This document shows positions 17,929 through 25,400 of a stretch of 64,000 nucleotides of DNA, in pieces (within the stretch, counting starts at the first letter, position 1; each line of letters begins with the position of its first letter). Under the pieces are notes generated by a model. That model had not been told where the DNA came from. It worked only from the letters and a program-made list of their open reading frames with translations, and searched no databases. The position numbers and the translations under genes were made by a program. Source of the DNA: Cupriavidus alkaliphilus. Lineage in GTDB: Bacteria; Pseudomonadota; Gammaproteobacteria; Burkholderiales; Burkholderiaceae. The stretch is taken from NCBI RefSeq assembly GCF_900094595.1, contig NZ_FMAD01000002.1, forward strand, positions 62,001-126,000, in the 5' to 3' direction.

Positions 17929-18549
17929 ATGCCACGCCTCAGCTCCGCTTCCGGCCTGTTCGCCGCCTTCCGCCGCTTTTCCCTGCTGGCCGCGCTGGCC
18001 CTGGCCGTCGCCGCCTGCGGGCAGCAGAAGGCGTCGTTCCGCAATGTCGATATCACCGGCGCCGCCGACTTCGGCAAGGACTTCTCGCTGACCGACCACA
18101 CCGGCAAGGTGCGCACCCTGGCCGACTACAAGGGCAAGGCGGTGGTGATGTTCTTCGGCTACACCCACTGCCCGGATGTCTGCCCCACCACCATGGCCGA
18201 ACTGAAGGCGGTCGTGGAGCAGCTGGGGCCGGATGCGGACCGCGTGCAGGTGCTGTTTGTCACGGTCGATCCGGAACGCGATACGCAGGCGCTGCTGGCG
18301 CAGTACGTGCCCGCCTTCGATCCGCGCTTCGTCGGGCTGCGCCCCGCCGACGAGGCCGCGCTGCAGAAGCTGGCCAAGGACTTCAAGGTGTTCTACGCCA
18401 AGGTGCCGGGCAGCTCACCCAACAACTACACCGTGGATCACTCGGCCGGCAGCTATGTGTTCGATCCGCAGGGCAAGCTGCGGCTGTTCATCCGCCACGG
18501 CCAGGGCCCGGAGCCCATCGCCCACGACCTGAAACAGCTGTTGTCCTGA
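17929..18549 (+). CDS. SCO1/SenC copper chaperone lipoprotein
   Basis: 206 residues from ATG 17929 (an in-frame ATG at 17893 gives 218). The signal ends in a lipobox AVAAC. The thioredoxin-like domain has the copper motif CPDVCP (Cys81, Cys85 in GYTHCPDVCP) and the distant His in TVDHSAGSYVFD. SCO proteins load copper into the CuA site of subunit II or maintain its cysteines. It is the last gene of the oxidase module before the rpoH terminator. Confidence 0.94.
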   Translation: MPRLSSASGLFAAFRRFSLLAALALAVAACGQQKASFRNVDITGAADFGKDFSLTDHTGKVRTLADYKGKAVVMFFGYTHCPDVCPTTMAELKAVVEQLGPDADRVQVLFVTVDPERDTQALLAQYVPAFDPRFVGLRPADEAALQKLAKDFKVFYAKVPGSSPNNYTVDHSAGSYVFDPQGKLRLFIRHGQGPEPIAHDLKQLLS

Positions 18550-18604
18550 CGCAGCCGCGGCGAAAGGGTGCGGCATAACGTCGCACCAGCGCTTCGCGGG
18601 CAAC

Positions 18605-18634
18605 AAAAAAGGCCGGTCCATGGACCGGCCTTTT
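18605..18634. terminator. Bidirectional terminator between SCO1 and rpoH
   Basis: Ten-bp perfect palindromic stem GGCCGGTCCA / TGGACCGGCC (18611-18630), with six A on the left (18605-18610) and TTTT on the right. It serves both convergent genes. Confidence 0.9.
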
Positions 18635-18652
18635 GCATGGTTGCGGTGAGGA

Positions 18653-19582
18653 TCAGGCGAAGGCCTGCAGCGCGCCCTTCATCTTCTTCATCGCCGCCGC
18701 CTCGATCTGGCGGATGCGCTCGGCCGACACGCCGAACTCGTCGGCCAGCTCATGCAGCGTGGCGCCGCCCGAGCCGTCGTCCTCGACGTTGAGCCAGCGC
18801 GCCTCGATGATGCGGCGGCTGCGTTCGTCGAGCTTGCCCAGTGCTTCTTCCAGCCCCTCGACCTGCATGCGGTCGTGGCGCTTGGCTTCCATCACGCGGG
18901 TCGGCTCGTTGTGGTTGTCAGCCAGGTAGGCGATGGGGGCGAATTCCTCTTCGCCGTCGTCGACCTGCCCTTCGAGCGCCAGGTCGCCGCCCGACAGGCG
19001 GGTTTCCATCTCCATCACTTCTTCGGGCTTGACGTTCAGCTCGCGCGCCACGGCCTCGACCTGCTCCGGCGTGAACGTGTGGCCGCCCTGCTTGTGGCTG
19101 CGCAGGTTGAAGAACAGCTTGCGCTGGGCCTTGGTGGTGGCCACCTTGACCATGCGCCAGTTCTTCAGCACGTATTCATGGATTTCGGCCTTGATCCAGT
19201 GCATCGCGTACGACACCAGGCGCACGCCCTGGTCCGGATCGAAACGCTTCACGGCCTTCATCAGGCCGATATTGCCTTCCTGGATCAGGTCGGCGTGGGG
19301 CAGCCCGTAGCCCAGGTACTGACGGGCGATCGACACCACCAGCCGCAGGTGCGACATTACCAGGCGGCGCGCCGCGTCGACGGAATCGTGGTCGCGCAGC
19401 TCGCGCGCCAGGCGTTGCTCTTCTTCCGCGGTCAGCAGCGGGATGCGGTGCACAGCCTGGATATAGCTGTCGAGGTTGCCCACGGTCGCCGGAAAGGTCA
19501 GCGCAAAGCTGCCCGTGTTCCGGGGCACCGTCGGCAGACGGTTATTCGTCAGGGTTTGGTCGGCAGACAAGACTGCGTTCAC
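18653..19582 (-). CDS. rpoH: RNA polymerase sigma factor RpoH (sigma32)
   Basis: 309 residues. Region 2 contains DLIQEGNIGLMKAVKRFDPDQGVRLVSYAMHWIKAEIHEYVLKNWR, and the RpoH-specific box between regions 2 and 3 is represented by TKAQRKLFFNLR. Region 4 ends with a helix-turn-helix LHELADEFGVSAERIRQIEAAAMKKMK. It directs heat-shock transcription. A perfect CIRCE operator overlaps its promoter (19664-19690), so HrcA probably also controls it. The N-terminus is slightly extended compared with the E. coli protein. Confidence 0.97.
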   Translation of the reverse strand: MNAVLSADQTLTNNRLPTVPRNTGSFALTFPATVGNLDSYIQAVHRIPLLTAEEEQRLARELRDHDSVDAARRLVMSHLRLVVSIARQYLGYGLPHADLIQEGNIGLMKAVKRFDPDQGVRLVSYAMHWIKAEIHEYVLKNWRMVKVATTKAQRKLFFNLRSHKQGGHTFTPEQVEAVARELNVKPEEVMEMETRLSGGDLALEGQVDDGEEEFAPIAYLADNHNEPTRVMEAKRHDRMQVEGLEEALGKLDERSRRIIEARWLNVEDDGSGGATLHELADEFGVSAERIRQIEAAAMKKMKGALQAFA

Positions 19583-19660
19583 TCAATGGCTCCTTTCGCG
19601 TCCGGCGGTTTGGTTGCCGGTGCACCGCGGCCCCTTGGGGGATCGGCGGCACTGCAACAC

Positions 19661-19690
19661 ATCTTAGCACTCTGGCCGGGTGAGTGCTAA
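19661..19690 (-). promoter_or_regulatory. rpoH promoter candidate overlapping CIRCE
   Basis: On the minus strand TTAGCA (19690-19685) and TAAGAT (19666-19661) are separated by 18 bp, each matching the sigma70 consensus at 4 of 6 positions. Both hexamers fall in or touch the CIRCE arms, so HrcA binding would block it. Confidence 0.45.
19664..19690. promoter_or_regulatory. CIRCE operator (HrcA binding site)
   Basis: Perfect match to the CIRCE consensus: TTAGCACTC (19664-19672), nine-base spacer TGGCCGGGT, GAGTGCTAA (19682-19690). CIRCE is the operator of the heat-shock repressor HrcA. It lies 82 bp before the rpoH start codon. hrcA itself is not in the window. Confidence 0.93.
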
Positions 19691-19926
19691 TTGGAGTTCC
19701 GATGACTCCGATAGTTCCCGCGTATCGCTCCGCCTGATCGGATAGCCAGGTAGATGATAAAGAGACGGCAACGATACCGCTGCCATCGCGCACTGGTAGT
19801 TAGAGCCTGCGGTGCCCACGGGGTTCTGCCGGGCGCTGCAATGCACTGTTCCACCACCGGCTACACTCGACCGGCGGGCAGCGCACTGGCATGCTTGCGA
19901 GCCTCTCTTATCGGATCGGAGGAGTT

Positions 19927-20802
19927 ATGTCTGCTATCGAACACTTGCTCAAGCCGCATGTGCGCGACCTGGGCGATTTCACCGTGCGCCGGCTGCTGCC
20001 GGCCGCGGCAACCCAGACCGTCGGGCCGTTTATCTTCTTCGACCATATGGGACCGGTGCAGCTGCCGCCGGGCCAGGGCGCCGATGTGCGTCCGCATCCC
20101 CATATCGGCCTGGCCACGGTCACCTACCTGTTCGAGGGCGAGATCATCCATCGCGACAGCCTGGGCAGCGACCAGGCGATCCGTCCCGGCGACGTCAACT
20201 GGATGACCGCCGGCCACGGCATCGTGCATTCGGAGCGTTCGCCGGAGCATGTCCGGCCAGAGGGCGCGCGCCTGCATGGCATCCAGACCTGGGTCGCGCT
20301 GCCGCAGCAGCATGAGGGCGCCGAGCCGTCGTTCTTCCACCATCCCGCCGCGACCCTGCCGCGCATCGAGCGGCCCGGCCTGCGCATGGTGGTGATTGCC
20401 GGCGATGCGTTCGGCCAGACCTCGCCGGTCAAGGTCTTCAGCCGCACCCTGTACGTGGCGATCGAGCTGGATGCGGGCGCCAGCGTGGAAATTCCCGCCG
20501 AGCACGTCGAGCGCGGCGTCTATCCGGTCGACGGCGCGGTGGCGCTTGACGGGGAGCCGCTGCCGGCCGAGCACATGGTGGTGCTGACGCCGGGCCAGCC
20601 GGCGACGCTGACGGCCACGGCGCCGTCGCGGGTGATGCTGCTGGGCGGCGACCCGACCGACGGGCACCGCTTTATCTACTGGAACTTCGTTGCCAGCAGC
20701 AAGGTGGCGATCGAGGCCGCGGCCCAGCGCTGGGAAGACGACCAGTTCCCGCACGTGCCGGGCGAGAGCGAGCGCATTCCGCTGCCCCCGCGCAAGCCCT
20801 GA
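19927..20802 (+). CDS. Pirin family protein
   Basis: 291 residues; start ATG 19927 behind GGAGGAG. The bicupin signature is present: FDHMGP, HPHIGLATVTYLFEGEIIHRDS and PGDVNWMTAGHGIVHSER give the metal-binding His/His/His/Glu set of the N-terminal cupin. The C-terminal part ends FVASSKVAIEAAAQRWEDDQFP, usual in bacterial pirins. Pirins are iron-binding proteins, some with quercetinase activity; the role here is not determined. It converges on ybiB (19 bp apart). Confidence 0.93.
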   Translation: MSAIEHLLKPHVRDLGDFTVRRLLPAAATQTVGPFIFFDHMGPVQLPPGQGADVRPHPHIGLATVTYLFEGEIIHRDSLGSDQAIRPGDVNWMTAGHGIVHSERSPEHVRPEGARLHGIQTWVALPQQHEGAEPSFFHHPAATLPRIERPGLRMVVIAGDAFGQTSPVKVFSRTLYVAIELDAGASVEIPAEHVERGVYPVDGAVALDGEPLPAEHMVVLTPGQPATLTATAPSRVMLLGGDPTDGHRFIYWNFVASSKVAIEAAAQRWEDDQFPHVPGESERIPLPPRKP

Positions 20803-20821
20803 CGGTTGTCGCCGGGCCGGC

Positions 20822-21814
20822 TCAGACCGGGCTGGCCCAGGTCACGCGCGTGCCCTGGCGCAGGCATTCGCGGATGGCCTCGATCTGGATGGTGATGGGC
20901 GCCGGCACCGGCACCGCGCCATCGAGCACGCGCCGGATCCAGGCCACGGTCAGGCCGGCATCGCTGCCCGGCGGCAGCTCCGGCACGTCGCCGATCGAGC
21001 CCCCGGCCTGGCCCACCAGCGTCTGCTGGTGGCCTTCATGCAGCCAGTCGATGCGGCCGGTACGCCGGGCATCGGCCACCACCTCGCCCTCGGTGCCGCG
21101 CGCCAGCAGCACGTTGGCGGGTTCGTGGGAGAAGTAGTCGGTCAGCGTCTCGCGGTATTCGGGGTGCGTGTAGCTGTACAGGCGCAGGCCTTCGGCGGGC
21201 GTGTGCTCGCCCACGGGTTGCAGCATCTTGGCCACCGTATGCGACGAGTTGCGCAGGCCGATCACGGTGCGCCGCTCCAGCAGCCGCGACAGCCCGGGCG
21301 ACAGCACGTCCACCGGCAGCACCGCCAGCGGGCCATTGGCATCGCCATCCCGCAGCTTTGCCGACGCTTCGCCGGTGCTCGCGCACAGGGGCACGCCCAG
21401 CGCCTCGAACAGCGCCATGCTGGTCACGCGTCCCTCGAACTCGCGCGTGCCGTGCACCAGGACGGGGATGCCTTCGCGGGCCAGCAGCAGTGCCAGCAGC
21501 GGCACCAGGTTGGGCTGCTTGCGCGCGCCGTTGTAGCTGGGAATCACCACCACCTGCCGGTCCGGCGGCGCCGGCAGCGGCTGGCAGTGCGCATGGGCGG
21601 CCTCCAGCATGCCGGCCAGCTCGTGCGGCGCCTCGCCCTTGATGCGATAGGCCATCAGGATGGCGCCCAGTTCCAGGTCGGACACGCGGCCCGCCAGCAT
21701 GGCGTCGAACAGGGCCTGCGCGTCCTCGCGCGGCAGCGCGCGCGCGCCGTTGACGCCGCGGCCGATCTCCTTGATAAAGCGGGCGGCGGGAAATGGGGCG
21801 GCGGTGGTGGTCAT
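20822..21814 (-). CDS. ybiB: YbiB-like DNA-binding protein (anthranilate phosphoribosyltransferase fold)
   Basis: 330 residues with the TrpD-like fold: N-terminal helical domain (IKEIGRGVNGARALPREDAQALFDAML) and a C-terminal alpha/beta domain. The PRPP-binding signature of true TrpD is replaced (IPSYNGARKQPNLVPLLALLLAREGIPVLVHG), as in YbiB, which binds nucleic acid and is LexA-regulated in E. coli. Here it is the last gene after the nitrate-type ABC transporter ATPase (gap about 90 bp), which suggests co-transcription with nrtABC. A role in nitrate uptake is not implied by the family. Confidence 0.88.
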   Translation of the reverse strand: MTTTAAPFPAARFIKEIGRGVNGARALPREDAQALFDAMLAGRVSDLELGAILMAYRIKGEAPHELAGMLEAAHAHCQPLPAPPDRQVVVIPSYNGARKQPNLVPLLALLLAREGIPVLVHGTREFEGRVTSMALFEALGVPLCASTGEASAKLRDGDANGPLAVLPVDVLSPGLSRLLERRTVIGLRNSSHTVAKMLQPVGEHTPAEGLRLYSYTHPEYRETLTDYFSHEPANVLLARGTEGEVVADARRTGRIDWLHEGHQQTLVGQAGGSIGDVPELPPGSDAGLTVAWIRRVLDGAVPVPAPITIQIEAIRECLRQGTRVTWASPV

Positions 21815-21905
21815 GGCGGCGTGGGGTAGTGTGTTCCGGGTTCATGATAGCGGAGCGCGGCGGCCGCGCCCATGGCCGCCTGGCGCGCCGCTACACGGCT
21901 AGGGG

Positions 21906-22709
21906 CTAAGCCGCTTCCTGCAGCGCCGGATTGCGCTGCTTGCGGTAGAGGAAGTCCAGCACCGCGGTGCGGCAACCGTGGTAGGCCGCGTCTTCAGCCA
22001 GCGCCACGCGGTCGCGCGGACGCGGCAGGTCCACCGCGAGGATCTCGCCGATGGTGGCGGCCGGACCATTGGTCATCATCACGATGCGGTCGGCCAGCAG
22101 CACGGCCTCGTCGACGTCGTGCGTCACCATCACCACCGTGCTGCGCGTGCGCGCCACGATCTTGATCAGCTCGTCCTGCAGGTGCGCGCGCGTGAGCGCA
22201 TCCAGCGCGCCGAAGGGCTCGTCCATCAGCAGCACCTTGGGCGCCATCGCCAGCGCGCGGGCAATGCCCACGCGCTGCTTCATGCCGCCGGAGATTTCGT
22301 GCGGATATTTGCCTTCGGCGTGGCTCAGGCCCACCAGCGCCAGCGTGTCGTGCGTGCGCGCCCTGAGCTGCGCCTTGTCCTCGCTGGCCGCGAACACACG
22401 CTCCACGCCCAGGTAGACGTTCTCGAAGCAGGTCAGCCACGGCAGCAGCGAATGGTTCTGGAACACCACCGCGCGCTCCGGCCCGGGCCCGGCGATTTCG
22501 CGCCCGGCGCAGATCAGCGCGCCGGTGGTGGGTGTGGCCAGCCCCGCCAGCAGGTTAAGCAGCGTGGACTTGCCGCAGCCGGAGTGGCCGATCAGCGTGA
22601 TGAACTCGCCCTCGGCAATCTGCAGCTGGATGTCCCGTAGTGCGACGAACGGGCCCTTGCGGGTCTTGAAGGTCTGGCCCACGTTTTCGATGCTGACGAA
22701 CTTGTCCAT
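21906..22709 (-). CDS. Nitrate-type ABC transporter ATP-binding protein
   Basis: 267 residues from ATG 22709. Walker A GHSGCGKSTLLN, Q-loop FQNHSLLPWL, signature SGGMKQRVGIARALA and Walker B VLLMDEPFGALDAL are intact. It is of the NrtD/SsuB/TauB group; the C-terminal substrate-binding extension of NrtC is absent. With the adjacent permease and NrtA-like receptor it forms a complete importer, read from the NasT-controlled leader. Confidence 0.93.
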   Translation of the reverse strand: MDKFVSIENVGQTFKTRKGPFVALRDIQLQIAEGEFITLIGHSGCGKSTLLNLLAGLATPTTGALICAGREIAGPGPERAVVFQNHSLLPWLTCFENVYLGVERVFAASEDKAQLRARTHDTLALVGLSHAEGKYPHEISGGMKQRVGIARALAMAPKVLLMDEPFGALDALTRAHLQDELIKIVARTRSTVVMVTHDVDEAVLLADRIVMMTNGPAATIGEILAVDLPRPRDRVALAEDAAYHGCRTAVLDFLYRKQRNPALQEAA

Positions 22710-22728
22710 GGCGTCTCTCCCGTACCGG

Positions 22729-23619
22729 TCAATGGGTGCCGTAGCTGAAGCGCCGGGCCAGCGCCAGCAGCGCATGTTCCAGCAGCAGGCCGATCAGGCC
22801 GATGACGAAGATGGCGATCACGATGTGCTCCACCTTCAGGTTGTTCCACTCGTCCCACAGCCAGAAGCCGATGCCGGTGCCGCCGGTCAGCATCTCCGCC
22901 GCGACGATCACCAGCCAGGCCGTGCCGATCGACAGGCGCACGCCGGTCAGCATGTAGGGCAGCACCGCGGGCAACAGCACGCGCGTGAACACCTTCCACT
23001 CGGACAGGTCGAGCACGCGCGCCACGTTCAGGTAATCCTGCGGCACGCGCGTGACGCCCACCGCGGTGTTGATCACCATCGGCCAGATCGAGCAGATAAA
23101 GATCGCCCAGATCGCGGCGGGATTGGCGGCCTTGAACAGCAGCAGCCCGATCGGCAGCCACGCCAGCGGCGAGACCGGCCGCAGCAGGCTGATCACCGGC
23201 GCGGTCATGGCATTCAGAAAGGCGAAGCGCCCGATCAGGAAACCGGCCGGGATGCCGACCAGCGCGGCCAGGCCGAAGCCCGCCGCCACGCGCGCCAGCG
23301 ACGCCAGCACGTTCCAGCCGATGCCCTGGTCATTGGGCCCGTTGCGGTAGAACGGGTCGGCGAACAGCGGCACCGCGGCGTTCCACGTCGCGCCAGGGGT
23401 GGGGATGGCCGGGATCATGGTGGCGATGCCGTGCCAGGCCAGCACGAACAGGGCGAAGCCCAGCAGCGGCGGCACCGCCTTGAGCACCAGCGCGGCGGCG
23501 GCGTCGCGGCGTGCCGCGCGCCGGGCCTGCGCGGAGATTTCCTGTTCGCGCCGGCGTGTCCGTTCCTTGGTGTCGGGATCGGCTGCGGCGTCGGGCGTGG
23601 TGGAGGCAATGGCATTCAC
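22729..23619 (-). CDS. nrtB: Nitrate-type ABC transporter permease
   Basis: 296 residues. The BPD_transp_1 domain shows about six membrane helices and an EAA-like loop in the segment YLNVARVLDLSEWKVFTRVLLPA. The family motif PVSPLAWLPIGLLLF is typical of NrtB/CmpB/SsuC permeases. The N-terminus is basic and cytosolic (about 45 residues, ERTRRREQEI). It lies 31 bp downstream of the receptor gene and 19 bp upstream of the ATPase gene. Confidence 0.93.
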   Translation of the reverse strand: MNAIASTTPDAAADPDTKERTRRREQEISAQARRAARRDAAAALVLKAVPPLLGFALFVLAWHGIATMIPAIPTPGATWNAAVPLFADPFYRNGPNDQGIGWNVLASLARVAAGFGLAALVGIPAGFLIGRFAFLNAMTAPVISLLRPVSPLAWLPIGLLLFKAANPAAIWAIFICSIWPMVINTAVGVTRVPQDYLNVARVLDLSEWKVFTRVLLPAVLPYMLTGVRLSIGTAWLVIVAAEMLTGGTGIGFWLWDEWNNLKVEHIVIAIFVIGLIGLLLEHALLALARRFSYGTH

Positions 23620-23650
23620 GTCGGGCTCCTTTGGTCAGGGGCACTGCGGG

Positions 23651-24979
23651 TCAGGCGGCAAGCGAGCTGGCGGCCTTGATCTTGAAACCGTCGGCATAGG
23701 CTTTCGGGTCCTTGCCGTCCCAGACCACGCCGTCGATCAGCTTCGAGCTGCGCATGTCGCTCCTGGGCAGCGGCACCTGCGCGGCGGCGGCGGCCTGCTT
23801 GTAGATATCGATGCGATTGACCTGCCTGGCCACGGCGAGGTAATCCGGGTGGGCCTTGAGCAGGCCCCAGCGCTTGTGCTGCGTCAGGAACCACATGCCG
23901 TCGGACAGGAACGGGAAGTTCGCGTTGCCGTCCTGGTAGAACTTCATCGCGTCGGGGTCGTCCCAGGTCTTGCCCAGCCCGTTGGTGTAGCGGCCCAGCA
24001 TCCGGTCGAGGATGATGTCCATGTCGGTATTGACATAGGACTTGGCGGCGATGGTCTCGGCGGTCTTGCGGCGGTTGGAAGCCGATGCGTCGATGAACTT
24101 CGACGCCTCCAGCACCGCGGCCACCATCGCGCGCGCTGTGTTGGGATGCTTCTGCACGAACTCGGCGGTGGTGCCCAAAGTCTTTTCCGGATGGTCCTTC
24201 CAGATTGCCTGCGTGGTCTCGGCGGTGAAGCCGATCTTGTCGGCAATCGCGCGCGCGCCCCACGGCTCGCCCACGCAGAAGCCGTCCATATTGCCCACGC
24301 GCATGTTCGCCACCATCTGCGGCGGCGGCACCGTGATGGCCTTGGCGTCCTGCATCGGGTTGATGCCGTTGGCCGCCAGCCAGTAGTACAGCCACATCGC
24401 GTGCGTGCCGGTCGGGAAGGTCTGGGCGAAGGTGTAGTCGCGCTTTTCCTTCGTCATCAGCGCCTTCAGGCTGGCGCCGTCGCGGACGCCTTTCTCGGCC
24501 AGCTTGGACGACAGCGTGATGGCCTGGCCGTTGTGGTTCAGGCTCATCAGCACGGCCATGTCTTTCTTCGGCCCGCCGATACCGAGCTGCACCCCATAGA
24601 CCAGGCCGTAGAGCACGTGGGCCGCGTCCAGCTCGCCGTTGACCAGCTTGTCGCGCACGCCCGCCCACGAGGCTTCCTTGGTCGGTGTGATCTTGATGCC
24701 GTGCTTCTTGTCGAGCCCGAGCGCGGCGGCCATCACCACCGAGGCGCAGTCGGTCAGCGGGATAAAGCCGATGCGCACCTCGGTCTTCTCCGGCGCGTCC
24801 GAGCCGGCGGCCCAGGCGCCGGCGCGCACCAGCGGATCAACCAGCGTCATCACGCTGGCACCGGCGATGGTGGCCAGCGCACGGCGCCGGCCGCTGCTGG
24901 CCGGTACCGCGTCGGCAGCGGCGTCGGAGTGCTGGACGGCCGGGTGCAGCGGCCTGGCATGGCTGAGGCGAGAGGGCAT
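23651..24979 (-). CDS. nrtA: NrtA/CmpA-family substrate-binding protein
   Basis: 442 residues from ATG 24979, the first start behind the leader terminator, with GGAG upstream. The N-terminal segment has a Tat-like [10 protein letters not shown] followed by a hydrophobic stretch, so it is probably exported. The family core includes [48 protein letters not shown] and [17 protein letters not shown], as in nitrate receptors. NasS sensors are homologous but lack a signal. The Tat-like signal here argues for the transport receptor. Nitrate as ligand is inferred from NasT and homology. Confidence 0.9.
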   Translation of the reverse strand: MPSRLSHARPLHPAVQHSDAAADAVPASSGRRRALATIAGASVMTLVDPLVRAGAWAAGSDAPEKTEVRIGFIPLTDCASVVMAAALGLDKKHGIKITPTKEASWAGVRDKLVNGELDAAHVLYGLVYGVQLGIGGPKKDMAVLMSLNHNGQAITLSSKLAEKGVRDGASLKALMTKEKRDYTFAQTFPTGTHAMWLYYWLAANGINPMQDAKAITVPPPQMVANMRVGNMDGFCVGEPWGARAIADKIGFTAETTQAIWKDHPEKTLGTTAEFVQKHPNTARAMVAAVLEASKFIDASASNRRKTAETIAAKSYVNTDMDIILDRMLGRYTNGLGKTWDDPDAMKFYQDGNANFPFLSDGMWFLTQHKRWGLLKAHPDYLAVARQVNRIDIYKQAAAAAQVPLPRSDMRSSKLIDGVVWDGKDPKAYADGFKIKAASSLAA

Positions 24980-24993
24980 TGCATGGCTCCAAG

Positions 24994-25052
24994 AAAAAAG
25001 CGTCCCCTGGCACCGCCGGCTTCGCCAGAAGACCGGTGCGCTGCGGGGACGC
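24994..25052 (-). terminator. Leader terminator of the nrt operon
   Basis: On the minus strand GCGTCCCC (25052-25045) pairs with GGGGACGC (25007-25000). An inner CGGTG/CACCG-type stem (25034-25038 with 25011-25015) extends it, and six U residues follow (24999-24994). It ends 15 bp before the nrtA ATG and would stop transcription unless prevented. Confidence 0.88.
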
Positions 25053-25060
25053 CGTTGTCC
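25047..25060 (-). promoter_or_regulatory. Third hexaloop hairpin (P3), overlapping the terminator arm
   Basis: GGAC-AACGGC-GTCC on the minus strand. The loop is identical to that of P1 (A1, G4). Its 3' arm GTCC lies inside the 5' arm of the terminator (25052-25045), so the two are mutually exclusive. The stem is only 4 bp, so it may need NasT to form. Confidence 0.6.
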
Positions 25061-25062
25061 GT

Positions 25063-25095
25063 GGCGTGACGCGGCCCGCATTGGCCGTGTCCGCC
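25063..25095 (-). promoter_or_regulatory. ANTAR-target hairpin P2
   Basis: Core CGGCC-AATGCG-GGCCG (loop A1, G4) extended by GGCGGAC / GTC-A-CGCC with one mismatch and one bulge, about 12 bp in all, on the minus strand. It fits the known NasT/AmiR-type RNA target. Confidence 0.75.
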
Positions 25096-25105
25096 TGAAT
25101 TGTCG

Positions 25106-25125
25106 ATCGGCCGCCGTTGGCCGAT
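25106..25125 (-). promoter_or_regulatory. ANTAR-target hairpin P1
   Basis: Perfect 7-bp stem ATCGGCC / GGCCGAT with hexaloop AACGGC (A at position 1, G at position 4), the ANTAR RNA signature. It would be at the very 5' end of the transcript from the sigma54 promoter. Confidence 0.8.
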
Positions 25126-25135
25126 GCCTGCATGA

Positions 25136-25151
25136 CGCAAGGCGTATGCCA
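25136..25151 (-). promoter_or_regulatory. Sigma54 promoter of the nrt operon
   Basis: Minus strand TGGCATACGCCTTGCG: the invariant GG and GC are separated by exactly 10 bases, and 9 of the 11 conserved positions of TGGCAC-N5-TTGCA agree. The predicted start is near 25125. It fits Ntr control of nitrate assimilation and the presence of rpoN in the window. Confidence 0.75.
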
Positions 25152-25193
25152 GCACTGTGCGGTGCAACATTTCGGGGAGCGTTGTCCCGGAAC

Positions 25194-25220
25194 GGGGCGC
25201 AATGGGGCGCAATGGGGCGC
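25194..25220. repeat. Three GGGGCGC direct repeats, 10-bp period
   Basis: GGGGCGC at 25194, 25204 and 25214, joined by AAT. They lie 45-85 bp upstream of the sigma54 -24 element, on one helix face, so they could be an activator site. The binding factor is unknown. Confidence 0.5.
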
Positions 25221-25340
25221 GGATGGGAGCGGAATGGGCGAGGTCGGTGCGTACGTGACGCGGTCCGGACACCGTCGAGGCCGTCCTGCGGCAAGGGACC
25301 GGCGACGCGGGCATGCGGGGTGGCGCCACGAACGTGCAGC

Positions 25341-25355
25341 GCACCAGCCGCGTGC
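25341..25355. promoter_or_regulatory. Possible NtrC site
   Basis: GCAC-N7-GTGC (GCACCAGCCGCGTGC), the core symmetry of NtrC sites, about 215 bp upstream of the predicted sigma54 start, a normal enhancer distance. Short and GC-rich, so chance occurrence is possible. Confidence 0.35.
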
Positions 25356-25400
25356 GGCGTTGCACCGCGACGGCCGGCGCCGGGCGTTCAGCCCGGACGT

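Larger units (their letters stand above)
19583..19926. other. rpoH-pirin intergenic region
   Basis: A 344-bp gap between the divergent rpoH and pirin genes. It holds the rpoH 5' leader (about 70 nt), the CIRCE operator and the rpoH promoter. From 19691 to 19915 I recognise nothing except the pirin ribosome site (GGAGGAG, 19918-19924). Confidence 0.7.
24980..25400. other. nasT-nrtA intergenic leader and promoter region
   Basis: A 421-bp gene-free stretch. From right to left it holds a possible NtrC half-site pair (25341-25355), three GGGGCGC repeats at 10-bp spacing (25194-25220), a sigma54 promoter (25136-25151), three hexaloop hairpins (25047-25125) and an intrinsic terminator (25000-25052). 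The rest (25221-25340) shows nothing I can name. Confidence 0.85.

Noticed and set aside
25152..25190. NtrC-like site TTGCACCGCACAGTGCTGG next to the sigma54 promoter
   Set aside because: The GCAC and GTGC halves are 6 bases apart rather than 7, and it lies just upstream of the -24 element, too close for an enhancer; the more distant site has correct spacing.
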